DNA of 32,070 nucleotides from Synechococcaceae cyanobacterium SM2_3_1 (GCA_012030715.1 JAAUUJ010000031.1:1-32070), one strand, 5' to 3'. Positions 11,031 through 20,521 are shown, counted from the first letter of the stretch. A program made the numbers and translations. The notes: generated from the sequence alone by a model not told the origin.

Positions 11031-11109
11031 GGTACAGTTTCACAAAAATCCAACTAGACCAGTTTCTCGAAATCACAACTGGTTTGCCTGGATGAGCCAG
11101 AACTGTACC
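11031..11109. promoter_or_regulatory. Nested inverted-repeat array, candidate MocR operator
   Basis: Four related boxes are arranged symmetrically between the MocR-type gene and the divergent small gene. Outer pair: GGTACAGTT at 11031-11039 and its exact reverse complement AACTGTACC at 11101-11109. Inner pair: ACCAGTT at 11058-11064 and AACTGGT at 11077-11083. The shared CAGTT cores recur 25 bp apart on the left side, and the matching AACTG cores 24 bp apart on the right. MocR/GabR-type regulators are known to bind repeated boxes in their own divergent promoter regions, so an operator is the simplest reading; binding is not shown. Confidence 0.55.
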
Positions 11110-11174
11110 AGGTCAGGGGCTGCGGGATCGCTTAGAGTGGGGTGACAGCTCTGCCATCAGGGAGGTCTGGTCAG

Positions 11175-12614
11175 ATGAGGATGGTACTGGATCGACAGTC
11201 AACTCAACCGGTTTACCAGCAAATTCGAGATCACCTGCAGCAATTGATCACCACCGGAGCGCTTTCATCGGGAGAACGATTACCTTCTATTCGTACCCTG
11301 GCCCGCTCGCTTCAGGTGAATAAGCTCACAGTTCTAGAGGCTTACGGGCTGCTAGAAGCCGAGGGATTGGTTTCTGCCCGTCAGGGATCTGGTTACTTTG
11401 TGGATCAGATGCTATCTGCACCCGTTCAACCCTCTACCTTTGCCCCAAACCAGGATGTGGTGGTTTGCAACAGCCGTAGCCGTACCTTTCTATACACTTA
11501 CGATCAGTCAATTCTGGCCCATGACTGTCAGAGTGTTATTGATCTGAGCTGTAGTTTTCCTGCCAGCCCTCCCCCAGAGTTGCAGCGGATCTGTCGGCGG
11601 ATGGCGGCCAGTGCTGATCAGCTGTTTAGCTACGATGCAGTTCAGGGACAGACCCTTTTGCGGCAGCAAATTGCGCAACTTCTGCTCCAGCGCGGCATTC
11701 AAACCAGCTGTGAGGATCTCCTGATTACGAATGGATCGATGCAGGGGCTGTGGCTGAACTTTCAATATTTTCTCAAGCCAGGGGACTGGGTGGTGGTGGA
11801 GAGTCCCACGTTTCAGGGGGCATTGTCAATTCTGGAACAGCTGGATGTGCGGCTGATCGGGATCCCCATGACGTCGGAAGGTATCAATCTGGAGTTACTG
11901 GAACAATACCTGCACAGCCATGCTCCCAAGCTGATCTACACCATCAGTACGCTGCACAATCCCACCGGACTGACCACATCTCTACAGCACCGTCAGCAGT
12001 TACTGGACCTGGCCCAGCGCTACCAATGCCCGATCCTGGAGGATAACGCTTATGAAGGTCTGAATTTTGAACCTGTTCCTCCTCCCTTGAAGGGGATCGA
12101 TACAAGGGGATGGGTAACGTATCTGGGCACCTTTTCCAAAACCCTGTTACCTGGAGCCCGTGTCGGCTACCTGGCAGCTCCTGCTTGCCATTACAAGGAT
12201 CTGCTGGAACGCAAACTGCTCTGTGATCTGCACACCCCCACCTTCACCCAGGCCGTGATCAGTGAGTATCTGGCCAGCGGCCATTACCGACGCCATCTCA
12301 CCCGGCTGCAATCGCAATACCGTCACCACCGCAATGTCATGCTGCAGGCGCTGGAAACTTACTTTCCGCAGGAAGCATCCTGGACAGTTCCGGCAGGGGG
12401 CATGTATCTCTGGGTTCAGTTACCCAACTCAATCCAGGTGGATGAGATCTGTTGGCAGGCTGCGGCTGCTCAAGTGCTGGTGGTCAATGGGTTGGGGCTA
12501 TTTCCTGGACAGCAGGGATATCCAGCTCTACGGTTGGCCTACTCCAAGTGCTCTCCTGAGGGGATCGAGAAAGGGATCGCGATTCTGGGGGAACTGCTGA
12601 AGCAGGCGCTTTGA
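11175..12614 (+). CDS. MocR-type (GntR/aminotransferase class I) transcriptional regulator
   Basis: 479 residues in two domains. The N-terminal winged helix (about 1-75: PVYQQIRDHLQQLITTGAL, GERLPSIRTLARSLQVNKLT, LEAEGLVSARQGSGYFV) is GntR-like. The rest is a fold-type-I aminotransferase domain with the PLP lysine in GTFSKTLLPGARVGYL and a conserved LHNPTG loop. MocR proteins use PLP or an external aldimine as effector and usually act as regulators rather than as aminotransferases. The frame extends up to a GTG at 11142, but GGAGG at 11161-11165 lies ten bases before the ATG at 11175, which I take as the start. No pdx, gab or tau gene is in the window, so the regulated pathway is unknown. A symmetric box array precedes it. 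Confidence 0.88.
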   Translation: MRMVLDRQSTQPVYQQIRDHLQQLITTGALSSGERLPSIRTLARSLQVNKLTVLEAYGLLEAEGLVSARQGSGYFVDQMLSAPVQPSTFAPNQDVVVCNSRSRTFLYTYDQSILAHDCQSVIDLSCSFPASPPPELQRICRRMAASADQLFSYDAVQGQTLLRQQIAQLLLQRGIQTSCEDLLITNGSMQGLWLNFQYFLKPGDWVVVESPTFQGALSILEQLDVRLIGIPMTSEGINLELLEQYLHSHAPKLIYTISTLHNPTGLTTSLQHRQQLLDLAQRYQCPILEDNAYEGLNFEPVPPPLKGIDTRGWVTYLGTFSKTLLPGARVGYLAAPACHYKDLLERKLLCDLHTPTFTQAVISEYLASGHYRRHLTRLQSQYRHHRNVMLQALETYFPQEASWTVPAGGMYLWVQLPNSIQVDEICWQAAAAQVLVVNGLGLFPGQQGYPALRLAYSKCSPEGIEKGIAILGELLKQAL

Positions 12615-12653
12615 GCCCAGTATAGGTCTGTTTTTGATATTCAGGATTCGGCT

Positions 12654-13283
12654 TTAATTGAGCTGTTGCCTCAGATCTCGAATGGCAGCACTGGTATTGC
12701 GGTCATAAGCAACTTGTAGACAGCGATTAATCACCTCCTGGATCTGGATCTCGGGTAAATATAAACTCTTCTCCTGAAGTGCATAGTCTGTTTCTTGTAG
12801 CTGATAGATCAAGAGCTGTGTTTTGCGAAATAGCCAGACTTCTGGCACTCGATAGGGAAGGTAGTCATTGACATCTGAGTAGCTGGTGACATCAATTTCC
12901 AACACCAGATCCGGTGGCGGTTCACTGGCCCAATCAATTCGATCTTTCCCCGAAACTGCTCGCCAGTTGTTGATATAAAAGCAATAGTCTGGCTCGATAC
13001 CGCTTTCTTCCGGCAGATCCATGGTGACGGGGGTAAACGCATCGTATTCCTGCCCAACATGATCCAGAAGTGTTGTAATGATGTTGGCGATGAGATGAGC
13101 GTCTCGTCCATGTTTGGGTAGAGGTGACATGAGTAAGACTTCTCCATGCCGATATTTGATGCGCGGAATCGATCCATCGCCCCGTTGCTGACTGAGGGCT
13201 TGATAGTCTTGCCACGTTGCAGGCATTCGCACCACCGATCCTGCAGGTAGGTGGATCTTTTCTGATGAGATAATGGCGTACAT
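12654..13283 (-). CDS. Uma2-family (DUF820) putative endonuclease
   Basis: 209 residues, the usual length of this family, which is strongly expanded in cyanobacteria and has a PD-(D/E)XK nuclease-like fold. Recognisable segments are RYRHGEVLLMSPLPKHGRDAH near the N-terminus, SGIEPDYCFYINNW, and the core PPDLVLEIDVTSYSDVNDYLPYRVPEVW (quoted in part: DLVLEID, VPEVW). Acidic residues of the putative active site (EPD, LEID) are present. Biological role is unsettled; many copies are thought to spread with mobile DNA. It converges on the MocR gene and lies just downstream of the permease gene (18 bp gap), possibly on the same transcript. Confidence 0.85.
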   Translation of the reverse strand: MYAIISSEKIHLPAGSVVRMPATWQDYQALSQQRGDGSIPRIKYRHGEVLLMSPLPKHGRDAHLIANIITTLLDHVGQEYDAFTPVTMDLPEESGIEPDYCFYINNWRAVSGKDRIDWASEPPPDLVLEIDVTSYSDVNDYLPYRVPEVWLFRKTQLLIYQLQETDYALQEKSLYLPEIQIQEVINRCLQVAYDRNTSAAIRDLRQQLN

Positions 13284-13301
13284 GACTACCTATCCTCTTT
13301 G

Positions 13302-14351
13302 TCAGATCCCGAAGAAGTTAAACGCTAGCGAAGCTAGCAATGTCATTTGCAAGGTCAACAGGATCGTGTAGATGATCGCTTTTGGCTTAAACAAGGTCAG
13401 CATCAACCCAATAGCCTTCAGATCAATCATGGGGCCAAAAACCAGAAAGGCCAGCAAGGATCCAGGCGTGAAAGTGGAAACAAAAGCCAGAGCGAAAAAA
13501 GCATCTACCGTCGAGCAAATGGAAACCACCGCCGCCATGAGCAGCATGACGACTACCGAGATCACAGGTCCCTGACCATAATCCAACAGCACCGATCTGG
13601 GCACCAGCGTCTGGATCAAGGCTGCAATTGCCGCTCCCATTACCAGCACACTGCCTAATTCCCGCAACTCCCGCGACCAGATCCCCACCAGCTGATCCAG
13701 GCGGGCCCAGAGACCAAGCGTTTGAGCCAGGGCCATCGGCTGGACAACAGCCTCACGATAGACATCGGCAGCGACCACCAGCGTTATGGCTCCTCCAGCT
13801 GAAACTGTGGACTCTTTCGGGGGAAGAAGAAATGTGCCCCTTTGGAGAAACCCTGATCCCGCCGGAGTACGCAGGGCTTCGCGTTCCCGCAGCACCGAAG
13901 CGTGCAAGATCTCCTGATCATCTCGCTGAAAACTAAAGATCCAGCCCACCACCACCGCGATTAAGAACGAAAGACCCACCCGATAGATCACCATTTCCGG
14001 CATGGATTTGAAAGCGATCCAGGTCGCCACGATCACCACCGGGTTAAACACAGGAGCTGCCAGCAGAAAAGCAATAGCGACATGAGGGGGCACCCCTTTA
14101 CTCACCAGCCGCCGCGCCACAGGCAGGTTGCCACACTCACACACCGGAAAGAAAAACCCCAGAGCCCCCCCCAGCGCTGAACTCTGCCATTTGCCTCGGG
14201 GTAACCAGCGGGTCAGCTGAGTTTCATCCACAAAAACCGCGATCAAGCCGGAGAGCAGGACCCCCAGCAACAAAAAGGGAAGTGCCTGCACCACAATGCT
14301 GAGAAACAGGGTGAAGCCGTCATGCCAGAGGGGTGATCTTAGCCAATCCAA
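13302..14351 (-). CDS. UPF0718 (YraQ-like) permease
   Basis: 349 residues with about eight membrane helices split into two homologous halves. The hallmark of the family, a CECGN-type motif, appears as FFFPVCECGNLPVARRL near residue 65-80, followed by AFLLAAPVFNPVVIVATW. The second half has a parallel VSICSTVDAFFALAF segment with a Cys. A cytoplasmic linker of some 55 residues joins the halves. Some relatives have been tied to metal or metalloid efflux and the cysteines are consistent with that, but the substrate here is unknown. The gene is divergent from ycf51, with 97 bp between the starts. Confidence 0.85.
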   Translation of the reverse strand: MDWLRSPLWHDGFTLFLSIVVQALPFLLLGVLLSGLIAVFVDETQLTRWLPRGKWQSSALGGALGFFFPVCECGNLPVARRLVSKGVPPHVAIAFLLAAPVFNPVVIVATWIAFKSMPEMVIYRVGLSFLIAVVVGWIFSFQRDDQEILHASVLREREALRTPAGSGFLQRGTFLLPPKESTVSAGGAITLVVAADVYREAVVQPMALAQTLGLWARLDQLVGIWSRELRELGSVLVMGAAIAALIQTLVPRSVLLDYGQGPVISVVVMLLMAAVVSICSTVDAFFALAFVSTFTPGSLLAFLVFGPMIDLKAIGLMLTLFKPKAIIYTILLTLQMTLLASLAFNFFGI

Positions 14352-14448
14352 ACCTTATCCCGCCCGAACCTGGATTGATTCTACCCGGGCAGGCAGCATC
14401 CTTGCTAAAGGGACCTAAACTGGAGGGGAGCTGCATTTAGAACTGCTG

Positions 14449-14979
14449 ATGAGTACCGATCTATTTTTACTGGCGGCACAGGTGGGTCTGGGGGTCACCG
14501 GATTACTGGCTCTGGTCACCTTTGTGGCCTGGATCCGGAAGATGAGCATGCGCTTTGCCCTTGTAGGGTACACGGCCTTCTGCCTGGTGCTGACAGTGGG
14601 TTGCTATGCCCTCACGCTTACTCCGATTATGCAAACCACCATCCCTGGCGCCGCCCGCTACACCACCATTTATGATCGGGGAGCCAATCAGGCAGTGATC
14701 AAGGTGGATCGCAATATTACCCCTGAACAGCTGCGCCTCACACTGGAACAGGCCGCTCTCAATCTGGGATCTTCTGGGCGTTACTCTGCAGACGGATCTC
14801 GGCAGTTTCGGGTGCGGGCTCGTACGGTTCTCCATCCGGAAGAGGGGATCTCAGTTCCGCTGTATTTGGGAGAGATCGAGCGCACTATGGGCAGACAAAG
14901 CGACGCAGAGCCACGGATCACGATCAATGCTGGGGCCTTTGAGCAACTGCAAGCAGCTTCCAATCAGAAACAGGGTTGA
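14449..14979 (+). CDS. ycf51: Ycf51-family protein
   Basis: 176 residues with two N-terminal membrane helices (about 5-28 and 38-58), then a soluble domain (YTTIYDRGANQAVIKVDRN, LEQAALNLGSSGRYS, RVRARTVLHPEEGISVPLYL). This is the layout of Ycf51/DUF2518 proteins, found in cyanobacteria and some algal plastids. The function is unknown; a thylakoid or plasma membrane location is inferred from the helices. The start ATG directly precedes STDLFLLAAQV and no earlier in-frame start looks better. A plus-strand helicase gene follows after 227 bp in which I see no gene. Confidence 0.8.
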   Translation: MSTDLFLLAAQVGLGVTGLLALVTFVAWIRKMSMRFALVGYTAFCLVLTVGCYALTLTPIMQTTIPGAARYTTIYDRGANQAVIKVDRNITPEQLRLTLEQAALNLGSSGRYSADGSRQFRVRARTVLHPEEGISVPLYLGEIERTMGRQSDAEPRITINAGAFEQLQAASNQKQG

Positions 14980-15206
14980 TCTACGAAACGCATCGGGATC
15001 ATCATGCGCCTCTGAACATTCTCAGAATCTGACATCCGGTCAAACAGAAGCTTCAAGTCACGCTCAAGGAAGCAATTAGAGGTTAACGACCAGGGCATGC
15101 TGTAGGAATCGCAAAACCATTGAGCCCTGCTCCCACCCAGATCCGACAACCTCTGGAACCTCTGTCCATAATGGAAGACAATCTGCCCTAGACTTGTCCT
15201 TCCCCT

Positions 15207-17545
15207 ATGCCTTCGTCTCCTGACTTCCTGAATCAACTCAATCCTTCTCAGCGCCGCGCTGTAGAGCATTTTTGTGGCCCCCTTCTGGTGGTGGCAGGGG
15301 CGGGATCCGGTAAGACGAGGGCTCTGTCGCATCGCATTGCCCATCTGGTCCAGGATCAGCAGGTAGATCCAGCTCAGATCCTGGCGGTGACGTTTACAAA
15401 TAAGGCCGCTCGGGAGATGCGATCCCGCATTGAACAACTGTTTTCAGAACAGGAAGCTTATCACCGCCACAACCAGCCCCTGGATCAATTGAGTCCGGTG
15501 CAACAAACCCGCCTCCGCTCTCAGGTCTACCGCCGCTACATCAAGCCCCTCTCCATTGGGACATTCCACAGTCTTTTTTCCGGTTTACTACGGCAGGAGA
15601 TCGACAAATACCAGGATCCACAGGGCCGCGCCTGGACTCGCAGCTTCTCGATTTTCGATGAATCCGATGCCCAGGGGCTGGTGAAGGAGATCATTACCCA
15701 GCAACTACAACTGGATGACCGCCGCTTTGAGCCGCGCAGTGTTCGCTATGTGATCAGTCATGCCAAAAACCAGGGCTGGTCCCCCGATGATCTGATGCGT
15801 GAGCAACCCAATTTTCGCGGTCGCACCATTGCCCAGGTGTACAGCCGTTATCTGGATCTGTTAGCCGCCAACAATGCCCTCGACTTTGATGATCTGATCT
15901 GGCTCCCAGTGCAACTCTTCCGGCAGCGACCGGATGTGCTGGAGTACTGGCACCAGCGTTATCGCCACATCCTCGTAGATGAATACCAGGACACCAACCG
16001 CACCCAGTACGAGCTGATCCGCCTGCTGGTCACGAATGGTGAAGAGGACAAAACCCGCCTGAACTGGCAGGAACGCTCCATTTTTGTTGTAGGAGATGCG
16101 GATCAGAGTATATACCGCTTCCGTGGGGCCGACTTCACGATCTTGATGGAGTTTCAACAGGCGTTTGGGGATGGGCTGCCGGATGCCGATACCCACACCA
16201 TGGTCAAGCTGGAGGAAAATTACCGCTCCACCGGGACGATTCTTGAACTTGCCAATCAGCTGATCCAGAACAACACCGAGCGGATTGATAAGGTGCTGCG
16301 GCCTACCCGCGGGGGTGGAGAACTGGTGATCTGTCATGAGGCGGAGCACGAGTTAGCCGAAGCCGAATTTGTGATTGCCCAGATCCGGCGACTGGAGCAG
16401 CAAAACCCTGAGTGGCACTGGGGTCACTTTGCCATCCTTTACCGCACCAATGCCCAGTCCCGTCCCTTTGAAGAAGTGCTGATGCGCTGGGGCGTGCCCT
16501 ACACGGTGTTGGGGGGAATGCGCTTCTACGACCGCAAAGAGATCCGGGATGTCCTGGCTTATCTGCGGGTGATCAGTAATCCTGCCGATAGCCTCAGTCT
16601 GCAGCGGATCATTAACGTACCCCGCCGCGGCATTGGCAAGTCCACGATTGAGAAGCTCAGTCACGCCGCCACCAGCTTGAATGTGCCCCTCTGGGAGATC
16701 CTCAGTGATCCCACCTCTGTGAATACCCTGGCCGGTCGAGCCGCCAAACGAGTGCGGGAGTTTGCCCAGTTGCTGCAATCCTGGCAGGCGAGATTGGAGA
16801 CCGCTTCTGCCGCCGAGATCCTGCAGGGGCTGCTGGAGGAGTCGGGCTATGTAGAGGATCTCAAGACCCAGGGCAGCGATGAAGCCGAAGACCGCATCCA
16901 GAACGTGGCGGAATTGTTGAACGCAGCCCAGCAGTTTGCCGAAGATCAGGAGGATCCCAGCCTGGGTAGCTTTCTGGCCTCGGTTTCCCTGGCCTCCGAT
17001 CTGGATAATCTCAACGAGAATGACGAGCGGGTGGCCTCATGACCCTGCATGCCTCTAAAGGACTGGAATTTCCGGTGGTGTTTCTGGTGGGGGTAGAGCA
17101 GGGGCTGTTTCCCAACCACCGCTCCCTGGATGATCCGGTGGCCCTGGAGGAGGAGCGCCGTCTTTGCTATGTGGGAATTACGCGGGCTCAGGAAAGTCTC
17201 TACCTCAGCTATGCCTGTGAACGCCGTCTCTACGGATCCCGAGAACCAGCATTGCCGTCCCTGTTTCTGGGTGAATTACCCGCTGATCTATTGGAAACCC
17301 ATAGCAGTCGGCTATCGAGTTCTCTCCGATCCCGCGCCAGTGTTCCATCTTACTCCCCACCCCAGAGCCGGATCATTCCCCAGGATTGGGCCGAAGGGGA
17401 TCGGTTGGAGCATCCACAATTTGGCCAGGGGGTGGTGACCTACGTATTTGGGCAGGGGCGCAAGATCACCCTGGGGGTTAAATTTGCCGGGTTGGGGCAG
17501 AAAATTCTGGATCCCGGTCTGGTGCCACTACAAAAACTGGACTGA
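15207..17545 (+). CDS. pcrA: UvrD/PcrA-family 3'-5' DNA helicase (frameshifted)
   Basis: Superfamily 1 helicase of repair and replication-fork maintenance. Motifs in order: Q-motif region [11 protein letters not shown], Walker [89 protein letters not shown], then after the break [18 protein letters not shown] and [16 protein letters not shown]. The C-terminus is a Tudor-like tail ([20 protein letters not shown]). The first frame stops at 17040-17042. One extra base in the CC run at 17035-17036 would give [13 protein letters not shown] and a protein of 779 residues. As it stands the first product lacks motifs V and VI and could not be an active helicase, so I favour a sequencing indel. Confidence 0.92.
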
Positions 17546-17613
17546 ACCCACTCGGCCGCCTCCCAATCAAAATTGCATAATCAAAGATCCCACTCACCTT
17601 ACGGATAGCCCTT

Positions 17614-18699
17614 ATGACCCGTTTTTTGTTTGTCTCCACCCCCATGGGACCACTCGGTTCTGGGGCCGGGGGCGGCGTGGAACTTATGCTCACCAATCTG
17701 GCTCAGGAGCTGGTTCGTCAAGGAGATCAGGTGCATATCCTGGCTCCCGCAGGATCGATGGTGGAGGGGGTTCCCTGTACAACAGCACCGGGTCTTTCCC
17801 CTCTCTATGCTCAGGCTTCCGCCCGCACTGGACCGATTGAAATCAGCCTTCCCTCTGTCCTGGCGAATCTTTGGGAGCAAGCCTTTGCCATACAACAGGA
17901 CTTTGATGTGATCATCAACTGGGCCTACGACTGGCTGCCCTTCTACCTGACCCGCTTTTTTCAAACGCCAGTGGCCCATATTGTCAGCATGGGATCGTTA
18001 ACAGACGCCCTGGATTTGACTCTAGAGCAAACCTTGCAGGCCTTCCCGGGTCGCGTTGCCGTCCATTCGCTTGCCCAGGCCACCACCTTCAAGTTCGCTC
18101 AATCCGCCATTGCTACGGGTGAGAATCCTTTTTTTGTGCTGCCCTGTGGCATTGATCTGAGTTGTTACACGTTTGTACCCGAGGCGGATGGCCCCCTCTG
18201 TTGGGTGGGGCGGATCTCCCCGGAAAAGGGACTGGAGGATTGTGCGGCCATTGCCCAGCGGTTGCAGATGCCGGTGAATGTGCTGGGGCGGCTGCAGGAT
18301 GTGGACTACTGGCAGTGGGTGCGACGACAATACCCTGAAGCTCCGCTCAAGTATCTAGGATTTTTTCCGACGGAGCAAATGCAGGCAATCATGGGACAAT
18401 CCCGCGCCATGCTCATGACCCAGAAATGGACCGAGGCCTTTGGGGTGGTGGTAGTGGAAGCCCTGGCCTGTGGGGTGCCTGTGATCACCTACCGTCGTGG
18501 AGGGCCTGCTGAAATTGTCGAGGATGGCCTCACGGGCTGGATCGTAGAGCCGGATGATGTTGACGAGATGGTCGCCGCCCTGGACCGGATTGATAAGGTG
18601 GATCGGCACACCTGTCGCCAGCAGGCGGAAACCCGCTACTCATTGCAGGCCATGGCCACTCAGTTTAAGCTTTGGACAGAGCAGGTCCGATCCTTGTAA
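17614..18699 (+). CDS. GT4 glycosyltransferase, resembles tetrahydrobiopterin glucosyltransferase
   Basis: 361 residues with the two Rossmann domains of GT-B enzymes. The N-terminus FLFVSTPMGPLGSGAGGGVE, the middle VAHIVSMGSLTDALD and AVHSLAQATTFKF, and the C-terminal donor site with E-x7-E (EAFGVVVVE, then ALACGVPVI, RGGPAEIVEDGLTGW) fit family 4. From memory, the overall sequence, especially the GGGVE opening and the AVHSLAQATTF segment, closely resembles the cyanobacterial UDP-glucose:tetrahydrobiopterin glucosyltransferase (BGluT), which makes pterin glucosides. A tandem PTPS-like gene sits about 6 kb away, which is compatible but not proof. Other GT4 acceptors remain possible. Confidence 0.78.
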   Translation: MTRFLFVSTPMGPLGSGAGGGVELMLTNLAQELVRQGDQVHILAPAGSMVEGVPCTTAPGLSPLYAQASARTGPIEISLPSVLANLWEQAFAIQQDFDVIINWAYDWLPFYLTRFFQTPVAHIVSMGSLTDALDLTLEQTLQAFPGRVAVHSLAQATTFKFAQSAIATGENPFFVLPCGIDLSCYTFVPEADGPLCWVGRISPEKGLEDCAAIAQRLQMPVNVLGRLQDVDYWQWVRRQYPEAPLKYLGFFPTEQMQAIMGQSRAMLMTQKWTEAFGVVVVEALACGVPVITYRRGGPAEIVEDGLTGWIVEPDDVDEMVAALDRIDKVDRHTCRQQAETRYSLQAMATQFKLWTEQVRSL

Positions 18700-18771
18700 C
18701 TATGAGGCTGCTAAATCTCCTCTTTAACGGGTTCCCACAGACCTTTACACTAGTTACAAAACATATCGAAG

Positions 18772-18784
18772 TCGTGTGACACGA
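18772..18784. promoter_or_regulatory. Short palindrome upstream of the PRC-barrel gene
   Basis: TCGTGTGACACGA is a 6-bp perfect dyad around a single central base. It lies 46 bp before the PRC-barrel ATG, in a 130 bp intergenic region that is locally AT-rich. This is a typical place and size for a dimeric regulator site, but no regulator is identified and a chance dyad is possible. Confidence 0.3.
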
Positions 18785-18829
18785 GTTTGATTTAATAAAT
18801 TTGACCCAGCGCAGGATGAGGGAAACACC

Positions 18830-19627
18830 ATGACAAGTGCAAACGAGTCTGTGGCACTAGCGCGTACCGCCGTTTGTCGGCGTTCCGATCTTCTCGGGAC
18901 CCAGGTGATCAGCCAGGAAAACGCCGCTCGCATCGGCATCATTGACCGGATCCTGGTGGATGTGGAACAGCAACAGGTGCTGGTGTTCGGTATTCGTGGG
19001 GCCGGACAGGGGTTGAGGACCCTCATGCTGGAACTGAGTCAGGTGGCAGCCCTGGGGCGAGATGCGCTCCTGATCACCAGTGAGGAGGTTCTGGGAGATT
19101 TTGACACCACAGGACTGGAAAAGATCATTGGCTTTGAAATCATGACCGAGGATGGCCTGCGACTGGGAAAGGTCAAAGACTACTATTTCAATGCAGCATC
19201 GGGAGTGATCAGTGATCTGGTGATTTCCAGACTGGGCATTCCCTTGCTTTCGGGGCGGATCGATACCACCTACCTCCTGCCTGCCGAAGACATTCTCAGG
19301 GTTGGATCCAATCGCTTTATTGTGGCGCAAGGGGCAGAGACTCACCTGCAACAACAGCAACAGGGCCTGCTGCAACTGATTCCCCTCTTTAAACCTGTCT
19401 GGGAAGAGGAAGAAGTCATTCCAGCTCTGCCCAGTGCTTCCCCTAGCATCCGCGACATGGAGGAAGAAGAATACGAAGAGGAGTATGAACAGGATTACGA
19501 AGACGAATACGACATGGAGGAGGAAGAGGATCGCCCCGAGGAGGAGAGGGCCCGTCCGCAGCCTGTTGCTGAAGCAGGTCCAGAGGGTGAGGCAGTGGAT
19601 CAATCCGAAGAAGCTGAACGTTCCTAG
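18830..19627 (+). CDS. PRC-barrel domain protein with long acidic tail
   Basis: 265 residues. Two PRC-barrel-like halves are visible. The first (about 18-95) contains RSDLLGTQVISQENAARIG, then IDRILVDVEQQQVLVFGI. The second (about 96-180) contains GLEKIIGFEIMTEDGLRLG, then VKDYYFNAASGVISDLVIS and LLPAEDILRVG. PRC barrels occur in photosynthetic reaction centre H subunits and RNA-processing proteins; paired ones are common in cyanobacteria with unknown roles. From about residue 205 the chain becomes a disordered tail dominated by Glu, Asp and Tyr (EEEYEEEYEQDYEDEYDMEE), encoded by purine-rich repeats. A GAGGG sequence lies about eight bases before the ATG. Confidence 0.82.
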   Translation: MTSANESVALARTAVCRRSDLLGTQVISQENAARIGIIDRILVDVEQQQVLVFGIRGAGQGLRTLMLELSQVAALGRDALLITSEEVLGDFDTTGLEKIIGFEIMTEDGLRLGKVKDYYFNAASGVISDLVISRLGIPLLSGRIDTTYLLPAEDILRVGSNRFIVAQGAETHLQQQQQGLLQLIPLFKPVWEEEEVIPALPSASPSIRDMEEEEYEEEYEQDYEDEYDMEEEEDRPEEERARPQPVAEAGPEGEAVDQSEEAERS

Positions 19628-19722
19628 TGTCACAGAAGCTATCCGTTTATACAGCAATAGCCCCAAGTCAAGTTAGGCTAGAGGAACTCTAGCAGGGCCG
19701 TATCTTCCGAGGCTGTCTGGCG

Positions 19723-20004
19723 GTGACTCTGCTCCTTGTCCTTGCTCTGTGCCCGATTGGATGTCTGGGGGTGGGTTATCTCACTCTGGTGGTGGACTAT
19801 CACCGTTACCGCAAGCGCTTACAAAGAGCTGGATTGAGCAGAGAGAAATGGTGGGACTCCTCCTGCGTCTATTTTTCTGGATCTCCCCTGTTGCCCTGTG
19901 CTGTCAATCCCTGTGGCAACTGTCGCTGCGAACACTTTCAACTCAGGCAACCGGATCCGAACGGGATCAGTCAGAGCTTCTGGAATAGAGAGGATGAACT
20001 CTGA
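19723..20004 (+). CDS. Small Cys-containing membrane-anchored protein, possibly DUF6464-like
   Basis: 93 residues from a GTG start. An N-terminal membrane helix (about 2-22) is followed by a basic segment (DYHRYRKRLQRAG) and a Cys-bearing C-terminal motif, LPCAVNPCGNCRCEHFQL. The phrase CAVNP-x-G-x-C resembles the ending of cyanobacterial DUF6464 proteins, so I suggest that family with caution. The four or five cysteines could bind a metal or form disulfides. No ribosome site is clear and the start is uncertain. It converges on the small membrane protein, with stops one base apart. Confidence 0.5.
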   Translation: MTLLLVLALCPIGCLGVGYLTLVVDYHRYRKRLQRAGLSREKWWDSSCVYFSGSPLLPCAVNPCGNCRCEHFQLRQPDPNGISQSFWNREDEL

Positions 20005-20005
20005 G

Positions 20006-20386
20006 CTAGCCTCTGGGAAGTCCTAAAAACGAAGATGTTGACTGGGATGGATCTGTATCCTTGTTTACGGGCAAGATCAGGTGCTGTAAAACGGTTCCAG
20101 TAATGGCTCCGTAGGCTCCACCCGCGGTGCCTAACGCCAGAAGATTGCTCAGGATCAGGGCCAGGTTAATGGGGAGGATGCGGGGCAGAAGCGCCTCCAG
20201 CAAGGTGCCCACCAGGACCAACACCAATCCAGCAGCAGCACCGGCAACTCCATTGAGCAGGACCAGCCATCCCGCCCGGTGAGCGCGTGCAGAGAGAATC
20301 AACCACTGAGCAACTCCCACCATGGCTCCAAACAGGGCAAAGATCCCTACTGTCAGGAGCAGATTGAGAATATTCACAAGATCCAT
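20006..20386 (-). CDS. Small integral membrane protein
   Basis: 126 residues with three or four hydrophobic helices rich in Gly, Ala and Leu: LVNILNLLLTVGIFALFGAM, VGVAQWLILSAR, GVAGAAAGLVLVLVGTLLEA, LALILSNLLALGTAGGAYGA. The frame stays open upstream to 20572, but the ATG at 20386 has an excellent GGAGG (20392-20396) five bases before it, and the longer version would run into the trpG coding region. I do not recognise the family. It shares a divergent 135 bp region with trpG. Confidence 0.6.
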   Translation of the reverse strand: MDLVNILNLLLTVGIFALFGAMVGVAQWLILSARAHRAGWLVLLNGVAGAAAGLVLVLVGTLLEALLPRILPINLALILSNLLALGTAGGAYGAITGTVLQHLILPVNKDTDPSQSTSSFLGLPRG

Positions 20387-20521
20387 GTCGGCCTCCGCCA
20401 AGAACACCCACAGCTTAGCCTGATCCCTACCGCAGCCTGTAGCTCTGACCTCAGGGATTTCTGACAGGGATCGCGGCAACACGCTAGGATAAAACGTACT
20501 GTGCGCAGGAAGGCTGAAACT

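Noticed and set aside
17039-17545. Separate C-terminal helicase-like gene starting MTLHASKG
   Set aside because: It continues the PcrA protein after a one-base slip; the start Met is an internal residue of motif V.
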